64,000 nt of DNA, from NCBI RefSeq assembly GCF_030915525.1, contig NZ_CP133269.1:3073001-3137000 (forward strand), in the 5' to 3' direction. This DNA comes from Neobacillus sp. PS2-9 (lineage in GTDB: Bacteria; Bacillota; Bacilli; Bacillales; Cytobacillaceae). The notes beneath the pieces are model-generated. The model did no database searches. It had not been told where the DNA came from and worked only from the letters and a program-made list of their open reading frames with translations. The position numbers and the translations under genes were made by a program. This document shows positions 37,026 to 45,459 of the stretch, one piece after another. Each line of letters begins with the position of its first letter. Within the stretch, counting starts at the first letter, position 1.

Positions 37026-38647
37026 GGACGAATAACCTCCTCTAGCGTCATCGGGGCATTTGTCGTTCTATCACGGAAAATCCGCTGAATCATCGTTGTG
37101 TAAAAGAAATTTCCTTTAAAAAACTTCTTAGGTTCATCCTCAGAGGTAATCTTCCCTTGAAACATCATTCCACATTTGGTTGCGTACTGTGCCGCGAATT
37201 CCACATCATGAGTCGACATGAAAATAGTCATACCAGACCTACGTAAATCATTTAGAATGTTTGCTAAATTTTCTTTTGAGATGGGATCCAGTCCCTTTGT
37301 TGGCTCATCCAGCAACAGTAATTCTGGCTTTCTCAATAATACACACGCAAGTGCCGCCTTTTGAAGCTCCCCCCCACTTAAATCGTATGGGTGACTTGAT
37401 GTCAAATGAGCAATCCCTAACTCGACTAACAAGTTCTCTACCTCATTCATGTCAGTTACGTTCCATTGTGTCATTGTTTCCTTGATTTCCTTTTCAATCG
37501 TTTCCTGAATAAAAAACAATTTAGGATTTTGCGGTAAATAGCCAATTTTTCCGGTTAATTCCTTGTTTTTATACCCTTTTAAGGGCTTGCCTTCGAGAAG
37601 AATTTTTCCGCCTTCCAGCTTCAATAAACCTGCTAGAGACTTGAGTAAGGTAGACTTACCTGAACCATTTCCACCCAACAAAGCATAAAATTCGCCTTTC
37701 TTCAGACTTAGATCAAGCTCGTCTAAAATAAGATCTCCCTGCTTATCGTAGCGACATGAAACATTAATCCCCTTGATCAATTCATCGCCGAGTGAATTAA
37801 AAGGATTGTTTTTTTTCAGATAAATAGGCTGTAACTCTGACTTTTGAACCCATTTCCTACCTTCTTTAACACTAAGAGGCATCATTCCCTTGCCATCCGA
37901 TTCTAAAAATAAAGCTGGAATACTAGGAATAAAAACCTTGTTTGATGATTTCCAAATTTCAGGAAGCACCTCTCGCGGCTCACCTGACATTTGCACCCTT
38001 CCTTGATCCATCATGACAATTTGATCCGCCAATGTAAAAACTTCTTCAAGGCGATGTTCTGCAATAATAATTGTCATCCCAAATTCATCATTCAGTCTCT
38101 TTAAGATATCTAAAAATTCCCGTGCACTCACTGGATCCAACTGTGCAGTTGGTTCATCGAGCAACAAAATATCTGGCTGCATAAGTAAAACTGAAGCGAG
38201 GTTAATTTGTTGTTTCTTTCCACCTGAGAGTTCATGCACTTTTTTGTGCAGCAATGGTTCAGCACCAAAAAAATGAACCATTTCGGCTACTCTGTTTCTC
38301 ATTTCATTCGTGGAAAGTCCAATATTTTCAAGGCCAAAGACTATTTCATGAAGCACATCATCCGCAACCATCTGATTTTCCGGGTCTTGAAAGACGAAGC
38401 CGATTTTGTTCGAAGTATCCTTTGCCTCCTGAAGACTTTCCCCATTAATCGTCATCATCCCTAATAGGCTTCCATGTGGCTGGATTTCTTTTTTTAACAA
38501 TTGTAAAAGTGTGCTTTTTCCAGAACCGGAAGCACCGAACAGCACGACGAATTCACCTTTATTAATAGTAAGTGATAGGTTCCTTATGGCTGGTTCCGAA
38601 CTGCCTGGGTATGTAAAGGTAACATCATTTATTTCAATAAACGCCAT
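37004..38647 (-). CDS. ECF transporter ATPase, fused A and A' domains
   Basis: A 547-residue protein with two complete ABC cassettes in tandem: Walker A GASGSGKST near 38 and GGNGSGKST near 328, signatures LSGGKKQ near 143 and LSGGELQ near 432, Walker B LLLDEPTAQLD and LLLDEPTKGLD. It corresponds to EcfA1 and EcfA2 fused in one chain. Start: the ATG at 38647, with AGGTGG upstream; the open frame reaches 38740 but would add 31 residues inside the ecfT coding sequence. Overlaps the EcfT gene by 19 nt. Confidence 0.9.
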   Translation of the reverse strand: MAFIEINDVTFTYPGSSEPAIRNLSLTINKGEFVVLFGASGSGKSTLLQLLKKEIQPHGSLLGMMTINGESLQEAKDTSNKIGFVFQDPENQMVADDVLHEIVFGLENIGLSTNEMRNRVAEMVHFFGAEPLLHKKVHELSGGKKQQINLASVLLMQPDILLLDEPTAQLDPVSAREFLDILKRLNDEFGMTIIIAEHRLEEVFTLADQIVMMDQGRVQMSGEPREVLPEIWKSSNKVFIPSIPALFLESDGKGMMPLSVKEGRKWVQKSELQPIYLKKNNPFNSLGDELIKGINVSCRYDKQGDLILDELDLSLKKGEFYALLGGNGSGKSTLLKSLAGLLKLEGGKILLEGKPLKGYKNKELTGKIGYLPQNPKLFFIQETIEKEIKETMTQWNVTDMNEVENLLVELGIAHLTSSHPYDLSGGELQKAALACVLLRKPELLLLDEPTKGLDPISKENLANILNDLRRSGMTIFMSTHDVEFAAQYATKCGMMFQGKITSEDEPKKFFKGNFFYTTMIQRIFRDRTTNAPMTLEEVIRPCVVTKG

Positions 38648-39507
38648 CGGACCATTCCACCTACTTCTACTATTAATGGAAAACTTAAGAACATAAAATA
38701 ACATAAAAAAGCTAAGGTATCCATTACAGAAAACTGCCAAGCTTCCATAATTGGATAGATTGTTAATACACCAAAGCCTGAAAATCGCTCAAATAAAATG
38801 ATAGCAAAAAGAACAACTAAATAAGACATTGAAAGGAAATCTGTTTTCTTAAACTTAAAATATTCGTAAGAAGTACGCCGACCTTGGCCATAGCCCCTCG
38901 CATTCATTGAATCAGCTGTTTGAATGGCTTCCTCAAGCGAATAGGTTAACAGTGTTTGCACATAAAGCATGCCCATCTTCATCCTTGTTTTCCATTTCCC
39001 CTGATTCATAGAATTCCCCTTGCTCCTTTGAACAATCGAGATTTCCTCCATTCTCCTTCTCATTAACGGAATAAACCTTAGAGTCAGCATAAGAAGAACA
39101 GCAAATTGTGGGAGGATTTTTGCAAACAAAAATAATAGCTTGTTAGGCGTCATGATTATGTTATACGAAATAAATAACGCAATAATTCCTATTATAGATA
39201 CAGCATCCATTCCTCCATACAGGACAGCCTCAAGTGTCACCCGATGCTCATTGATATCAAAAAGCAAATGTCGTCCTCTTTCATTAAATAAAGGATTTGT
39301 GACAAGCATGAGAAGGAAGGTACTGATGATAAAGATATACCAGCGTCTCAGTCCCTTTAACTGATCATGAATAAAGTTAATCATTAAAATGACTATTAAG
39401 GCCGCACCGAGAAAAATGGGATGTAGCATAAGAATTAACAGCGAAATGGCCCCAGCATAAAAAAGAAAGGACACAAGAGGATGAAACCGTTCAAAACGAC
39501 CTTTCAT
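38629..39507 (-). CDS. ECF transporter transmembrane component EcfT
   Basis: A 292-residue membrane protein with about six helices and the cytoplasmic coupling motif MNARGYGQGRRTSYEYF near residues 202-218 (the ARG-type box that docks on the ATPases). It couples ATP hydrolysis to toppling of the S component. It follows the DUF4430 lipoprotein gene by 18 bp and precedes the fused ATPase. A dedicated T/A/S set with its own riboswitch points to a group I (single-substrate) ECF system. Confidence 0.9.
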   Translation of the reverse strand: MKGRFERFHPLVSFLFYAGAISLLILMLHPIFLGAALIVILMINFIHDQLKGLRRWYIFIISTFLLMLVTNPLFNERGRHLLFDINEHRVTLEAVLYGGMDAVSIIGIIALFISYNIIMTPNKLLFLFAKILPQFAVLLMLTLRFIPLMRRRMEEISIVQRSKGNSMNQGKWKTRMKMGMLYVQTLLTYSLEEAIQTADSMNARGYGQGRRTSYEYFKFKKTDFLSMSYLVVLFAIILFERFSGFGVLTIYPIMEAWQFSVMDTLAFLCYFMFLSFPLIVEVGGMVRWRLLK

Positions 39508-39525
39508 CCCCAGTTCCCCCTTATG

Positions 39526-40260
39526 TTATTCGGTATAGATACATTCAATCCGATCACCATCTTTGATTTTTGTAACACCAATACTCTTAGTGAGACTAAT
39601 TCCATTTTGCTCAAATACCCAACCGCTTTTTGGACCATAATCAAACTCATAAATATTATCAATTCCTTCGATATAGGCAGTTGCCCCGCTTCCTCGGGAA
39701 TCAATCACAATACCATGTTTTTTAGCTGTTGCTAAAATAATATCATAAATGGTGTCCCCGTCTTTAAAACTAACTTTTGTTGCAGCAACAATGATGCCCT
39801 GATCCTTTGGTCCAACAATCGATAACGTTACCGTATTTGCCGGCTTTGGTGGTGTGGTGGTACTTGGCTTTGATACCGGTGTAGTCGACGTTGGTGTTTG
39901 GGGCGTAGTCGTCGGCGTACTACTTTTATTTGTCGTCACAGCCGTATTTTTTTTGGTCGTCGGCGATTGTTGCTGACTAGATGGACTCGTTTGCTTCGAC
40001 GTACTGGTTGGTGATGTAGACTGATTTTCCTTCTTTTCTTCAGAAGCAACCGTTGATGAATCCGTAGGTTTGTTTTGTTCACTACTCGGTTCTACTTTTG
40101 CCTCTTCCTTTTTTTCTTCTTCATTTTGTTTTTCTACATGAACAGTTTTTTCTTCTTTGGTTGTTTCCTTCGTAGTTTGTTCATTCGAACTACATCCAAC
40201 TAAGGAGAACAAAACGAATAATAGACTAAGAAATGCTGTACCTTTCATCCATTTTTTCAT
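39526..40260 (-). CDS. DUF4430-domain lipoprotein, predicted corrinoid-binding
   Basis: A 244-residue lipoprotein: lipobox SLVGC near residue 23, a long low-complexity Ser/Thr/Pro/Lys-rich linker (about 25-145) that could span the wall, then one DUF4430 (transcobalamin-like C-terminal) domain (about 146-244: LSIVGPKDQGIIVAATKV, YIEGIDNIYEFDYGPKSGWVF). The linker would let the domain reach out from the membrane. Second gene of the B12-riboswitch operon, between the wall-anchored protein and EcfT. I infer that it hands ligand from the wall protein to the S component. Confidence 0.85.
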   Translation of the reverse strand: MKKWMKGTAFLSLLFVLFSLVGCSSNEQTTKETTKEEKTVHVEKQNEEEKKEEAKVEPSSEQNKPTDSSTVASEEKKENQSTSPTSTSKQTSPSSQQQSPTTKKNTAVTTNKSSTPTTTPQTPTSTTPVSKPSTTTPPKPANTVTLSIVGPKDQGIIVAATKVSFKDGDTIYDIILATAKKHGIVIDSRGSGATAYIEGIDNIYEFDYGPKSGWVFEQNGISLTKSIGVTKIKDGDRIECIYTE

Positions 40261-40315
40261 AGATGCGCCTCCTCTAGGGTGCCCCTCCTAAATAGAAGAA
40301 GGGGCCATATTTCAC

Positions 40316-42112
40316 TTATGAAAATCTTTTTCTTTGCTTCATATAAACTAGACTTCCGATTAGCATAATCAAAAGACCAACCATGAGCAGGTTATAACTA
40401 TCTGTAGCAGTATTTGGCAACGTATGTCCCTTCACACTATTACTACCATTATCTTGATGAGGAGTTGTCTGTACTGGTGCCTCCTCACTAGGTGTTTGAG
40501 TCTCAGTCTCAGGCTTCTCTGTTTCCGGCTTTTGTTCAACTAATGGAAGCTGATATAATGAGCCTTTTCCTGTTGTATACAACTGATAAGCAGCTAGCGC
40601 CTGGATTCCCTGTGAAGTAGTGAATGGGTCACTTACATCTCCTCCCTGCCAATCAAAGCCGCCATCGGCATTTTGGAAGGATAGAAAATATTCAACAAGT
40701 CCTTTAAATGGAGCTGCATTCGAATCCACCCCTAAAGCTGTCAGGGCAATGATGGCCTGTGCTGCAGTTGAGCTATTATCTATTTTTGAAGCTTGATATT
40801 GTGTGGATAAATACTGGATGGCAGCATCTACCTTGCCCTTCACTTCAGGCTGCTTACTATATGGAGCAAGTGCTGTTAAAATCATCGCGGTTGTATCAAT
40901 ATCGCTAGTAGCACTTTCATCCCAAGCCCATCCGCCATCTTGATTTTGCCTATCTAATAAATGCTTCACTATCTTTTCTCGCGTCCATTGTGCTGATTCA
41001 GGAATGGAAAAGTTCGCACTATCTAGAGCAATTAAAGCATATGACACGCCGATTAAGCCTTGCTTTGTCACATTACCATTGTAAATGGCTTCCACCAAGT
41101 TATAGCCACCTACATTTGATGGGTCACCACCAGCTGCAAGAATTCCGAGAACATATCGCTCTGTATCGGTGATTCTATTGAACTTCCCTTGTTTTTCCCT
41201 GACTAGTGATTTTACTGATGTAAGGTATGTAGCAGGAATGGTCTGTCCTGTTTGTTTTAAGGCAATTACTTCCCATTCGCCTAGATTATTCTTCAACACA
41301 TATTTGCTGGCTGAATCGACGGAAGCTTGAATTGTCTTTTCAGTAAGCGTTCCACCAGAAGGATTCGGGTTTGTTTCTCCTCCTGTGTTACCATCACCTG
41401 ATCCATTTTCCCAAGATTCAAGTTTAAAGCTAATTTGGTTTCCTGGTTGAAGCGGGTAGCTGTCTGCACCAACCTCGGCCATTTTATCGTTTACGTAAAA
41501 AGCCCAATAATTTGTCCCTTCTGCTTGTATATCATTAATAGAGGTAATCATTTTTCCGTACTGACTTTCACTATATCCAACCTTATCAGGGCCAAGAATT
41601 ACTTGTAATAGTTGAAATGCAGTTGGACTTCCAATCACTTCAATTCCTGATTGATCAGTAACGTTATTTTTATCACTATTAACCACTTTGAGCGAAACCG
41701 TATTCTGTGGTTTTTTTGTCCAATCTGTCAAACGGAACGTTAATTGGTCACCATTCTGGACAACATAGGTGTCAGAACCAACCTGTGCTGCAACACCATT
41801 GATAAAAAATGCCCAATAATTTGTCCCTTCTGCTTTTACCCCATTAATTCCAATGAGCATTTTTCCATTGGAGGTATCAGTAAATTCAACATTGCTTTCA
41901 CCAACAGCTGCAGTTAACGCTTCTGTTGCTGTTTCAGTGTCACTGATTTGAACAGTGGTTTTTGCTAAGATTGGGTTGGCTCCATCCAATCCCAAAACTG
42001 TAATGGACCCTTGTTTCGCTAAGTCGGCTGCTAGTACAGGAGCTTGTAGCCCACTCGTGAATAATGTAAAAATTAACAGCATGACCATCCACAAATTTCT
42101 TTTCTTCATCAT
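40316..42112 (-). CDS. Wall-anchored protein with two DUF4430 domains and an alpha/alpha barrel (intrinsic-factor-like)
   Basis: A 598-residue secreted protein. Signal peptide (residues 1-30, cleavage near VLAAD). Two DUF4430 domains (about 35-130 and 140-235) each contain GTNYWAF(F/Y)(I/V)N. A Gly/Asn linker follows, then a squalene-cyclase-like alpha/alpha repeat region (about 260-525) with NQDGGWAWDESATSDIDTTA and NADGGFDWQGGDVSDP. Then a Glu/Thr/Pro-rich spacer, the sortase motif LPNTA near 565, a membrane helix and a basic tail. Mammalian intrinsic factor and transcobalamin consist of the same two folds, in the reverse order. First gene after the cobalamin riboswitch. Predicted role: surface capture of B12. 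Confidence 0.88.
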   Translation of the reverse strand: MMKKRNLWMVMLLIFTLFTSGLQAPVLAADLAKQGSITVLGLDGANPILAKTTVQISDTETATEALTAAVGESNVEFTDTSNGKMLIGINGVKAEGTNYWAFFINGVAAQVGSDTYVVQNGDQLTFRLTDWTKKPQNTVSLKVVNSDKNNVTDQSGIEVIGSPTAFQLLQVILGPDKVGYSESQYGKMITSINDIQAEGTNYWAFYVNDKMAEVGADSYPLQPGNQISFKLESWENGSGDGNTGGETNPNPSGGTLTEKTIQASVDSASKYVLKNNLGEWEVIALKQTGQTIPATYLTSVKSLVREKQGKFNRITDTERYVLGILAAGGDPSNVGGYNLVEAIYNGNVTKQGLIGVSYALIALDSANFSIPESAQWTREKIVKHLLDRQNQDGGWAWDESATSDIDTTAMILTALAPYSKQPEVKGKVDAAIQYLSTQYQASKIDNSSTAAQAIIALTALGVDSNAAPFKGLVEYFLSFQNADGGFDWQGGDVSDPFTTSQGIQALAAYQLYTTGKGSLYQLPLVEQKPETEKPETETQTPSEEAPVQTTPHQDNGSNSVKGHTLPNTATDSYNLLMVGLLIMLIGSLVYMKQRKRFS

Positions 42113-42139
42113 TTTGAAACTCTTCCTTTCCTAATTAAA

Positions 42140-42250
42140 TAGCCATAAAAAAATCCCCCTAAAAGGAGGAGGAGTGTTATGTACGTTAAGGAGGAAACGA
42201 GAAACCGCTTCTGTTCTTAACACTCTCCTATCCGCGTAGGCTGTTGTGTT
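42140..42250 (-). promoter_or_regulatory. Expression platform of the cobalamin riboswitch (antiterminator/terminator)
   Basis: A P13-type hairpin (CCTA, loop CGCGGA, TAGG; 42227-42240) is followed by GGAGAGTGTTA. This segment can pair with ATAACACTCC (complement of 42171-42180) to form an antiterminator. The competing terminator stem uses CCTCC/GGGGG next to TTTTTTT (42147-42171). The two structures share bases and exclude each other, fitting transcription termination when ligand is bound. Confidence 0.75.
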
Positions 42251-42420
42251 CAAAAACAGGCAGGTTTCCTGGCTCATGATCATCGCTCCCTAAGTCTTCC
42301 CATCTATCGACAGTGACATGTTTAGGTTACTCCCATTTACAGTGGCGGGACCGCGTTGGCTTTAACCAACTTCCCTATTAAGCTAAAAGTCTATCTAAGA
42401 CCTTAGCACCTGTTTTACCG
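42250..42420 (-). ncRNA. Cobalamin (B12) riboswitch aptamer
   Basis: Read on the minus strand, the conserved boxes appear in order: ACAGGTGCT, AATAGGGAA, ACGCGGTCCCGCCACTGTAA (the B12 box GCCACTG), TGGGAG, AGCCAGGAAACCTGCCTGT. It precedes the intrinsic-factor-like gene. A -10 box TATAAT (complement of 42443-42448) lies just upstream with a weak -35. Confidence 0.95.
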
Positions 42421-42504
42421 AGCTATTTTTTTATGTTAACACTATTATAGTAAAAGATAGTCAGGTTTGTATACATTTAATATCTATATATTGGTGCTTT
42501 TTTT

Positions 42505-42600
42505 GATTCGCTGATAAATTCTTAAATCCGCTGATAACAGTTGAAAATTTGCTGATAAATTTCTAGATTCGCCGATAAACCCAGAAAATTCGCTGATAAA
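42505..42600. repeat. Short array of five GCTGATAA motifs spaced 20-21 bp
   Basis: GCTGATAA (once GCCGATAA) starts at 42510, 42530, 42551, 42571 and 42592, spacing 20, 21, 20 and 21 bp, in AT-rich DNA upstream of the promoter of the B12 operon. The mean spacing is about two helical turns, so all motifs face the same side. Confidence 0.75.
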
Positions 42601-42709
42601 AAATTAAAACTTTAAAATAATTGTGTAATTTTACACTACATTTTGTAATTTTAGCAGGAATTAATTAAAAATTGGAATTCAATTGTAAAAATATTAGTCG
42701 TTTTCCATA

Positions 42710-42748
42710 AAAAAATAGGAGAAGGCACACATAGCCTTCTCCTATTTT
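42710..42748 (-). terminator. Rho-independent terminator of the nucleotidase gene
   Basis: AATAGGAGAAGGC / GCCTTCTCCTATT stem with a seven-base loop, T-run on the minus strand; it begins at the stop codon of the nucleotidase gene. Confidence 0.85.
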
Positions 42749-43320
42749 TATTTTTTATCTTCAAGTAGAGTTTTCTTCAGCTGTGACCAACAATGTATTC
42801 TTGGCAGTTGAATGTGTTGGTTGTAAGAGCTGTTTTTCATTAATACTTTTGATCCTGACTCCTTAAGAGTCTCCAATACTGCGGGCTTGTCGTCAAAATA
42901 ATAATCTAACCCTAAATCTTTAATGATGTTAATCTTTTCTGAATCCTTCATCCCGCAATAAAAAGAATGTTCATCGACGGGAAAACCAGCCTTTACTAGC
43001 CAGTTTCTCGTACGTTCACAATGCTCCACTGGTCTTGAGGTGATATAATAAATCTCATGTCCTTCAAGTTTAAGCTCGTTCAGAACCTCAACGGCATGTG
43101 GAAACGGTAAACAGTCCGTGTTATAAATCTCCTCCAAGGAATCACGCCACATCCTGCTCCCTTCTTGATCACTTAACCCGAAAGGCTCATGGATTTCAAG
43201 AGTTGTTAAGCTAAGATAAGCTTCAATAGGAACAGCCTTCTGTAATTTTTTATTATACAAATGAAAGGCATGCTCTCTTAGGTTTATTAATGTGTCATCG
43301 ATATCAAACCCAAACTTCAT
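42748..43320 (-). CDS. Putative 5'(3')-deoxyribonucleotidase-type HAD nucleotidase
   Basis: A 190-residue HAD phosphatase of the NT5C-like nucleotidase family. Motif I FGFDIDDTLINL at residues 3-14 (nucleophile Asp), motif II YYITSRPVEHC near 95, motif III/IV GLDYYFDDKPAV near 150. It would dephosphorylate nucleotides; specificity is unknown. It follows the ribH gene by 15 bp and could be co-transcribed with the riboflavin operon, possibly supplying the dephosphorylation step of flavin precursors, though that role belongs to other HAD proteins in Bacillus subtilis (YcsE/YitU/YwtE). Confidence 0.8.
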   Translation of the reverse strand: MKFGFDIDDTLINLREHAFHLYNKKLQKAVPIEAYLSLTTLEIHEPFGLSDQEGSRMWRDSLEEIYNTDCLPFPHAVEVLNELKLEGHEIYYITSRPVEHCERTRNWLVKAGFPVDEHSFYCGMKDSEKINIIKDLGLDYYFDDKPAVLETLKESGSKVLMKNSSYNQHIQLPRIHCWSQLKKTLLEDKK

Positions 43321-43335
43321 CAGATGTCTGCTTTC

Positions 43336-43806
43336 TTATTGCTCGATATTTCTACATAAATTAGCCATTTCGATGGCTGAAACAGCAGCATCCCAGCCCT
43401 TATTGCCTGCTTTAGTTCCCGCACGCTCAATAGCTTGTTCAATGGAGTCTGTTGTTAACACCCCAAAAATAACTGGAATGCCACTAGTTAATGCAGTTGC
43501 TGAAACACCTTTAGCTGCTTCATTACAAACATAATCAAAGTGAGGCGTTGAGCCACGAATAACCGTACCAAGCGTGATGACTGCATCATACTTTTTACTA
43601 TTTGCCATTTTTTGAGCAATTAACGGAATTTCAAATGCACCTGGCACCCAAGCGATATCAACGTTTGCTTCATCAACACCATGTCTTTTTAGCGCGTCCT
43701 GTGCTCCACCTAATAATTTACTTGTAATAAATTCATTAAAACGTCCAACCACGATTCCAACTTTTAATCCTGATCCTACTAAATTTCCTTCAAATGTGTG
43801 TCCCAT
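43336..43806 (-). CDS. ribH: 6,7-dimethyl-8-ribityllumazine synthase RibH
   Basis: A 156-residue lumazine synthase joining ArP (5-amino-6-ribitylaminouracil) and dihydroxybutanone phosphate. [12 protein letters not shown] near 17, VPGAFEIPL near 53, [16 protein letters not shown] near 78 (catalytic His), [16 protein letters not shown] near 112. Forms icosahedral shells in Bacillus. Last riboflavin gene, separated from ribBA by a 180-bp repeat element. Confidence 0.95.
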   Translation of the reverse strand: MGHTFEGNLVGSGLKVGIVVGRFNEFITSKLLGGAQDALKRHGVDEANVDIAWVPGAFEIPLIAQKMANSKKYDAVITLGTVIRGSTPHFDYVCNEAAKGVSATALTSGIPVIFGVLTTDSIEQAIERAGTKAGNKGWDAAVSAIEMANLCRNIEQ

Positions 43807-43835
43807 GTAAATGCCTCCATATAATTTATATATTG

Positions 43836-44015
43836 ACTCTTTAAAATTGCCTGTTGATTTCCGCTCCAGGTGCTTCGCTTTCTGTGGGTGTTTCGGCGAG
43901 CCTCCTCGGCGCTAGCGCCTGCGGGGTCTCCCCTGAACCATACTCCCACAGGAGTCTTCGCACCTTCCACTCCAATCAACAGGGTAAAAAATTCAGAAAT
44001 GTTCTTTAACACAGC
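43836..44015 (+). repeat. MITE-like element, copy B
   Basis: About 180 bp between ribBA and ribH, same orientation as copy C on the other side of ribBA. Terminal inverted repeats CCTGTTGATT and AATCAACAGG are intact; the core palindrome is GGCGCTAGCGCC. Confidence 0.85.
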
Positions 44016-44020
44016 ATATA

Positions 44021-45214
44021 TTAATAATGAAACATGTGCCCTAACTTATCATGCTTTGTCCGTAAATAATTGGCGTTTTCTTTTCTCATTTCCATCTGAA
44101 GTGGCACCCGTTCAACTACTTCAAGATCATACCCCTTCAAACCTTTTATTTTTCGGGGATTGTTTGTTAACAGCATCATTTTCTTAATGCCTAAGTCCTT
44201 CAGTATTTGAGCCCCGATGCCGTATTCCCTTAAATCTGCTCCAAAGCCAAGCTTTTCATTCGCTTCAACGGTATCATAGCCTTCTTCTTGCAGCTTATAT
44301 GCTCTCATTTTATTTAACAGACCAATCCCGCGTCCTTCCTGGCGCATGTACAAAAGCACGCCACTTCCCGCTTGATTGATTTGACTTAAGGCTGCATGAA
44401 GCTGTGGCCCACAATCACAGCGGTAGGAACCGAATACATCCCCTGTTAAACATTCTGAATGAACCCTGACAAGGACGGGTGTTTCAGGGTCGATTTCACC
44501 CTTCACTAATGCAACATGTTCTTTATCATCTACAAGATTGGAATACCCCACAGCTTTAAAGGTGCCAAATTCGGTAGGCAAATTGATTTCCACCTCACGT
44601 TTGACCAAGTTATCCTTTTTGTTTCGATATTCAATCAAGTCTTTGATGGTAATCATTTTTACGTTTAGCTCATCCGCTATTTTTCTAAGTTGAGGAACTC
44701 GAGCCATTGTCCCATCTTCATTCATGATTTCACAAATGACCCCTGCAGGCTTGGAGCCGCACAATCTAGCTAAATCTACAGCTGCCTCGGTGTGTCCTGT
44801 ACGTCGCAAGACTCCACCTTTTTTTGCGATTAACGGAAAGATATGACCGGGTCTTTTAAAATCACTTGCTTTTGCTTCAGGATCAAGCATGCTCAAGACT
44901 GTGGCTGACCGTTCATAGGCGGAAATACCCGTCGTTGAAAACTTATGATCAATACTGACTGTAAAGGCGGTTCCGTGAGGGTCTGTGTTTTTAGAAACCA
45001 TTGGCATTAAATCTAATTTTTGCGCTAACTCTTCTTCTATCGGTACACACACAAGCCCTCTGCCGTGAGTTACCATAAAATTTAAAACAGAAGGGGTAGT
45101 TTTTTCAGCCAGGGCAATAAAGTCCCCTTCATTTTCTCTATCTTCGTCATCACAAACAATGATAACCTTGCCTTCTTTCAGATCCGATAAAGCTTCCTCG
45201 ATCGTATTAAACAT
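44021..45214 (-). CDS. ribBA: Bifunctional DHBP synthase / GTP cyclohydrolase II RibBA
   Basis: A 397-residue fusion. N-terminal 3,4-dihydroxy-2-butanone 4-phosphate synthase (about 1-200: [16 protein letters not shown] near 21, [21 protein letters not shown] near 130). C-terminal GTP cyclohydrolase II (about 205-397: [19 protein letters not shown] near 252 with zinc cysteines, [12 protein letters not shown] near 290). Full length. Both flanks carry a MITE-like element. Ribosome site AAAGGAG lies just outside copy C. Confidence 0.95.
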   Translation of the reverse strand: MFNTIEEALSDLKEGKVIIVCDDEDRENEGDFIALAEKTTPSVLNFMVTHGRGLVCVPIEEELAQKLDLMPMVSKNTDPHGTAFTVSIDHKFSTTGISAYERSATVLSMLDPEAKASDFKRPGHIFPLIAKKGGVLRRTGHTEAAVDLARLCGSKPAGVICEIMNEDGTMARVPQLRKIADELNVKMITIKDLIEYRNKKDNLVKREVEINLPTEFGTFKAVGYSNLVDDKEHVALVKGEIDPETPVLVRVHSECLTGDVFGSYRCDCGPQLHAALSQINQAGSGVLLYMRQEGRGIGLLNKMRAYKLQEEGYDTVEANEKLGFGADLREYGIGAQILKDLGIKKMMLLTNNPRKIKGLKGYDLEVVERVPLQMEMRKENANYLRTKHDKLGHMFHY

Positions 45215-45238
45215 GCCAAACCACTCCTTTTTTTATCA

Positions 45239-45422
45239 AGGCTTTGTAAGATTGCCTGTTGATTTCCGCTCCAGGCACTTCGCTTTCCGTGGGTGTTTCG
45301 GCGAGCCTCCTCGGCGCTAGCGCCTGCGGGGTCTCCCCTGAACCATACTCCCACAGGAGTCTTCGTGCCTTCCGCTCCAATCAACAGGGTGTAAAAATCA
45401 ACACTGTTCTTTAACACAGCCT
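45239..45422 (+). repeat. MITE-like element, copy C
   Basis: About 184 bp between ribE and ribBA, in the riboflavin operon, intact terminal inverted repeats and core GGCGCTAGCGCC. Its left end is about 20 bp from the ribBA ribosome site. Confidence 0.85.
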
Positions 45423-45459
45423 TTATCAATTAACCCATAGCCGTTCGAAAAGAAATATT

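Noticed and set aside
44021..45214. Composite transposon carrying ribBA
   Set aside because: The flanking elements have no transposase, and ribBA is the expected gene at this place of the rib operon, so independent insertions are more likely.
45178..45429. Open frames reading LLIGAEGTKTPVGVWFRGDPAG-like peptides, also at 17276, 43779, 48164 and upstream of 56651
   Set aside because: They are translations of the MITE-like repeat; the same peptide recurs only because the DNA repeats, and no ribosome site precedes them.
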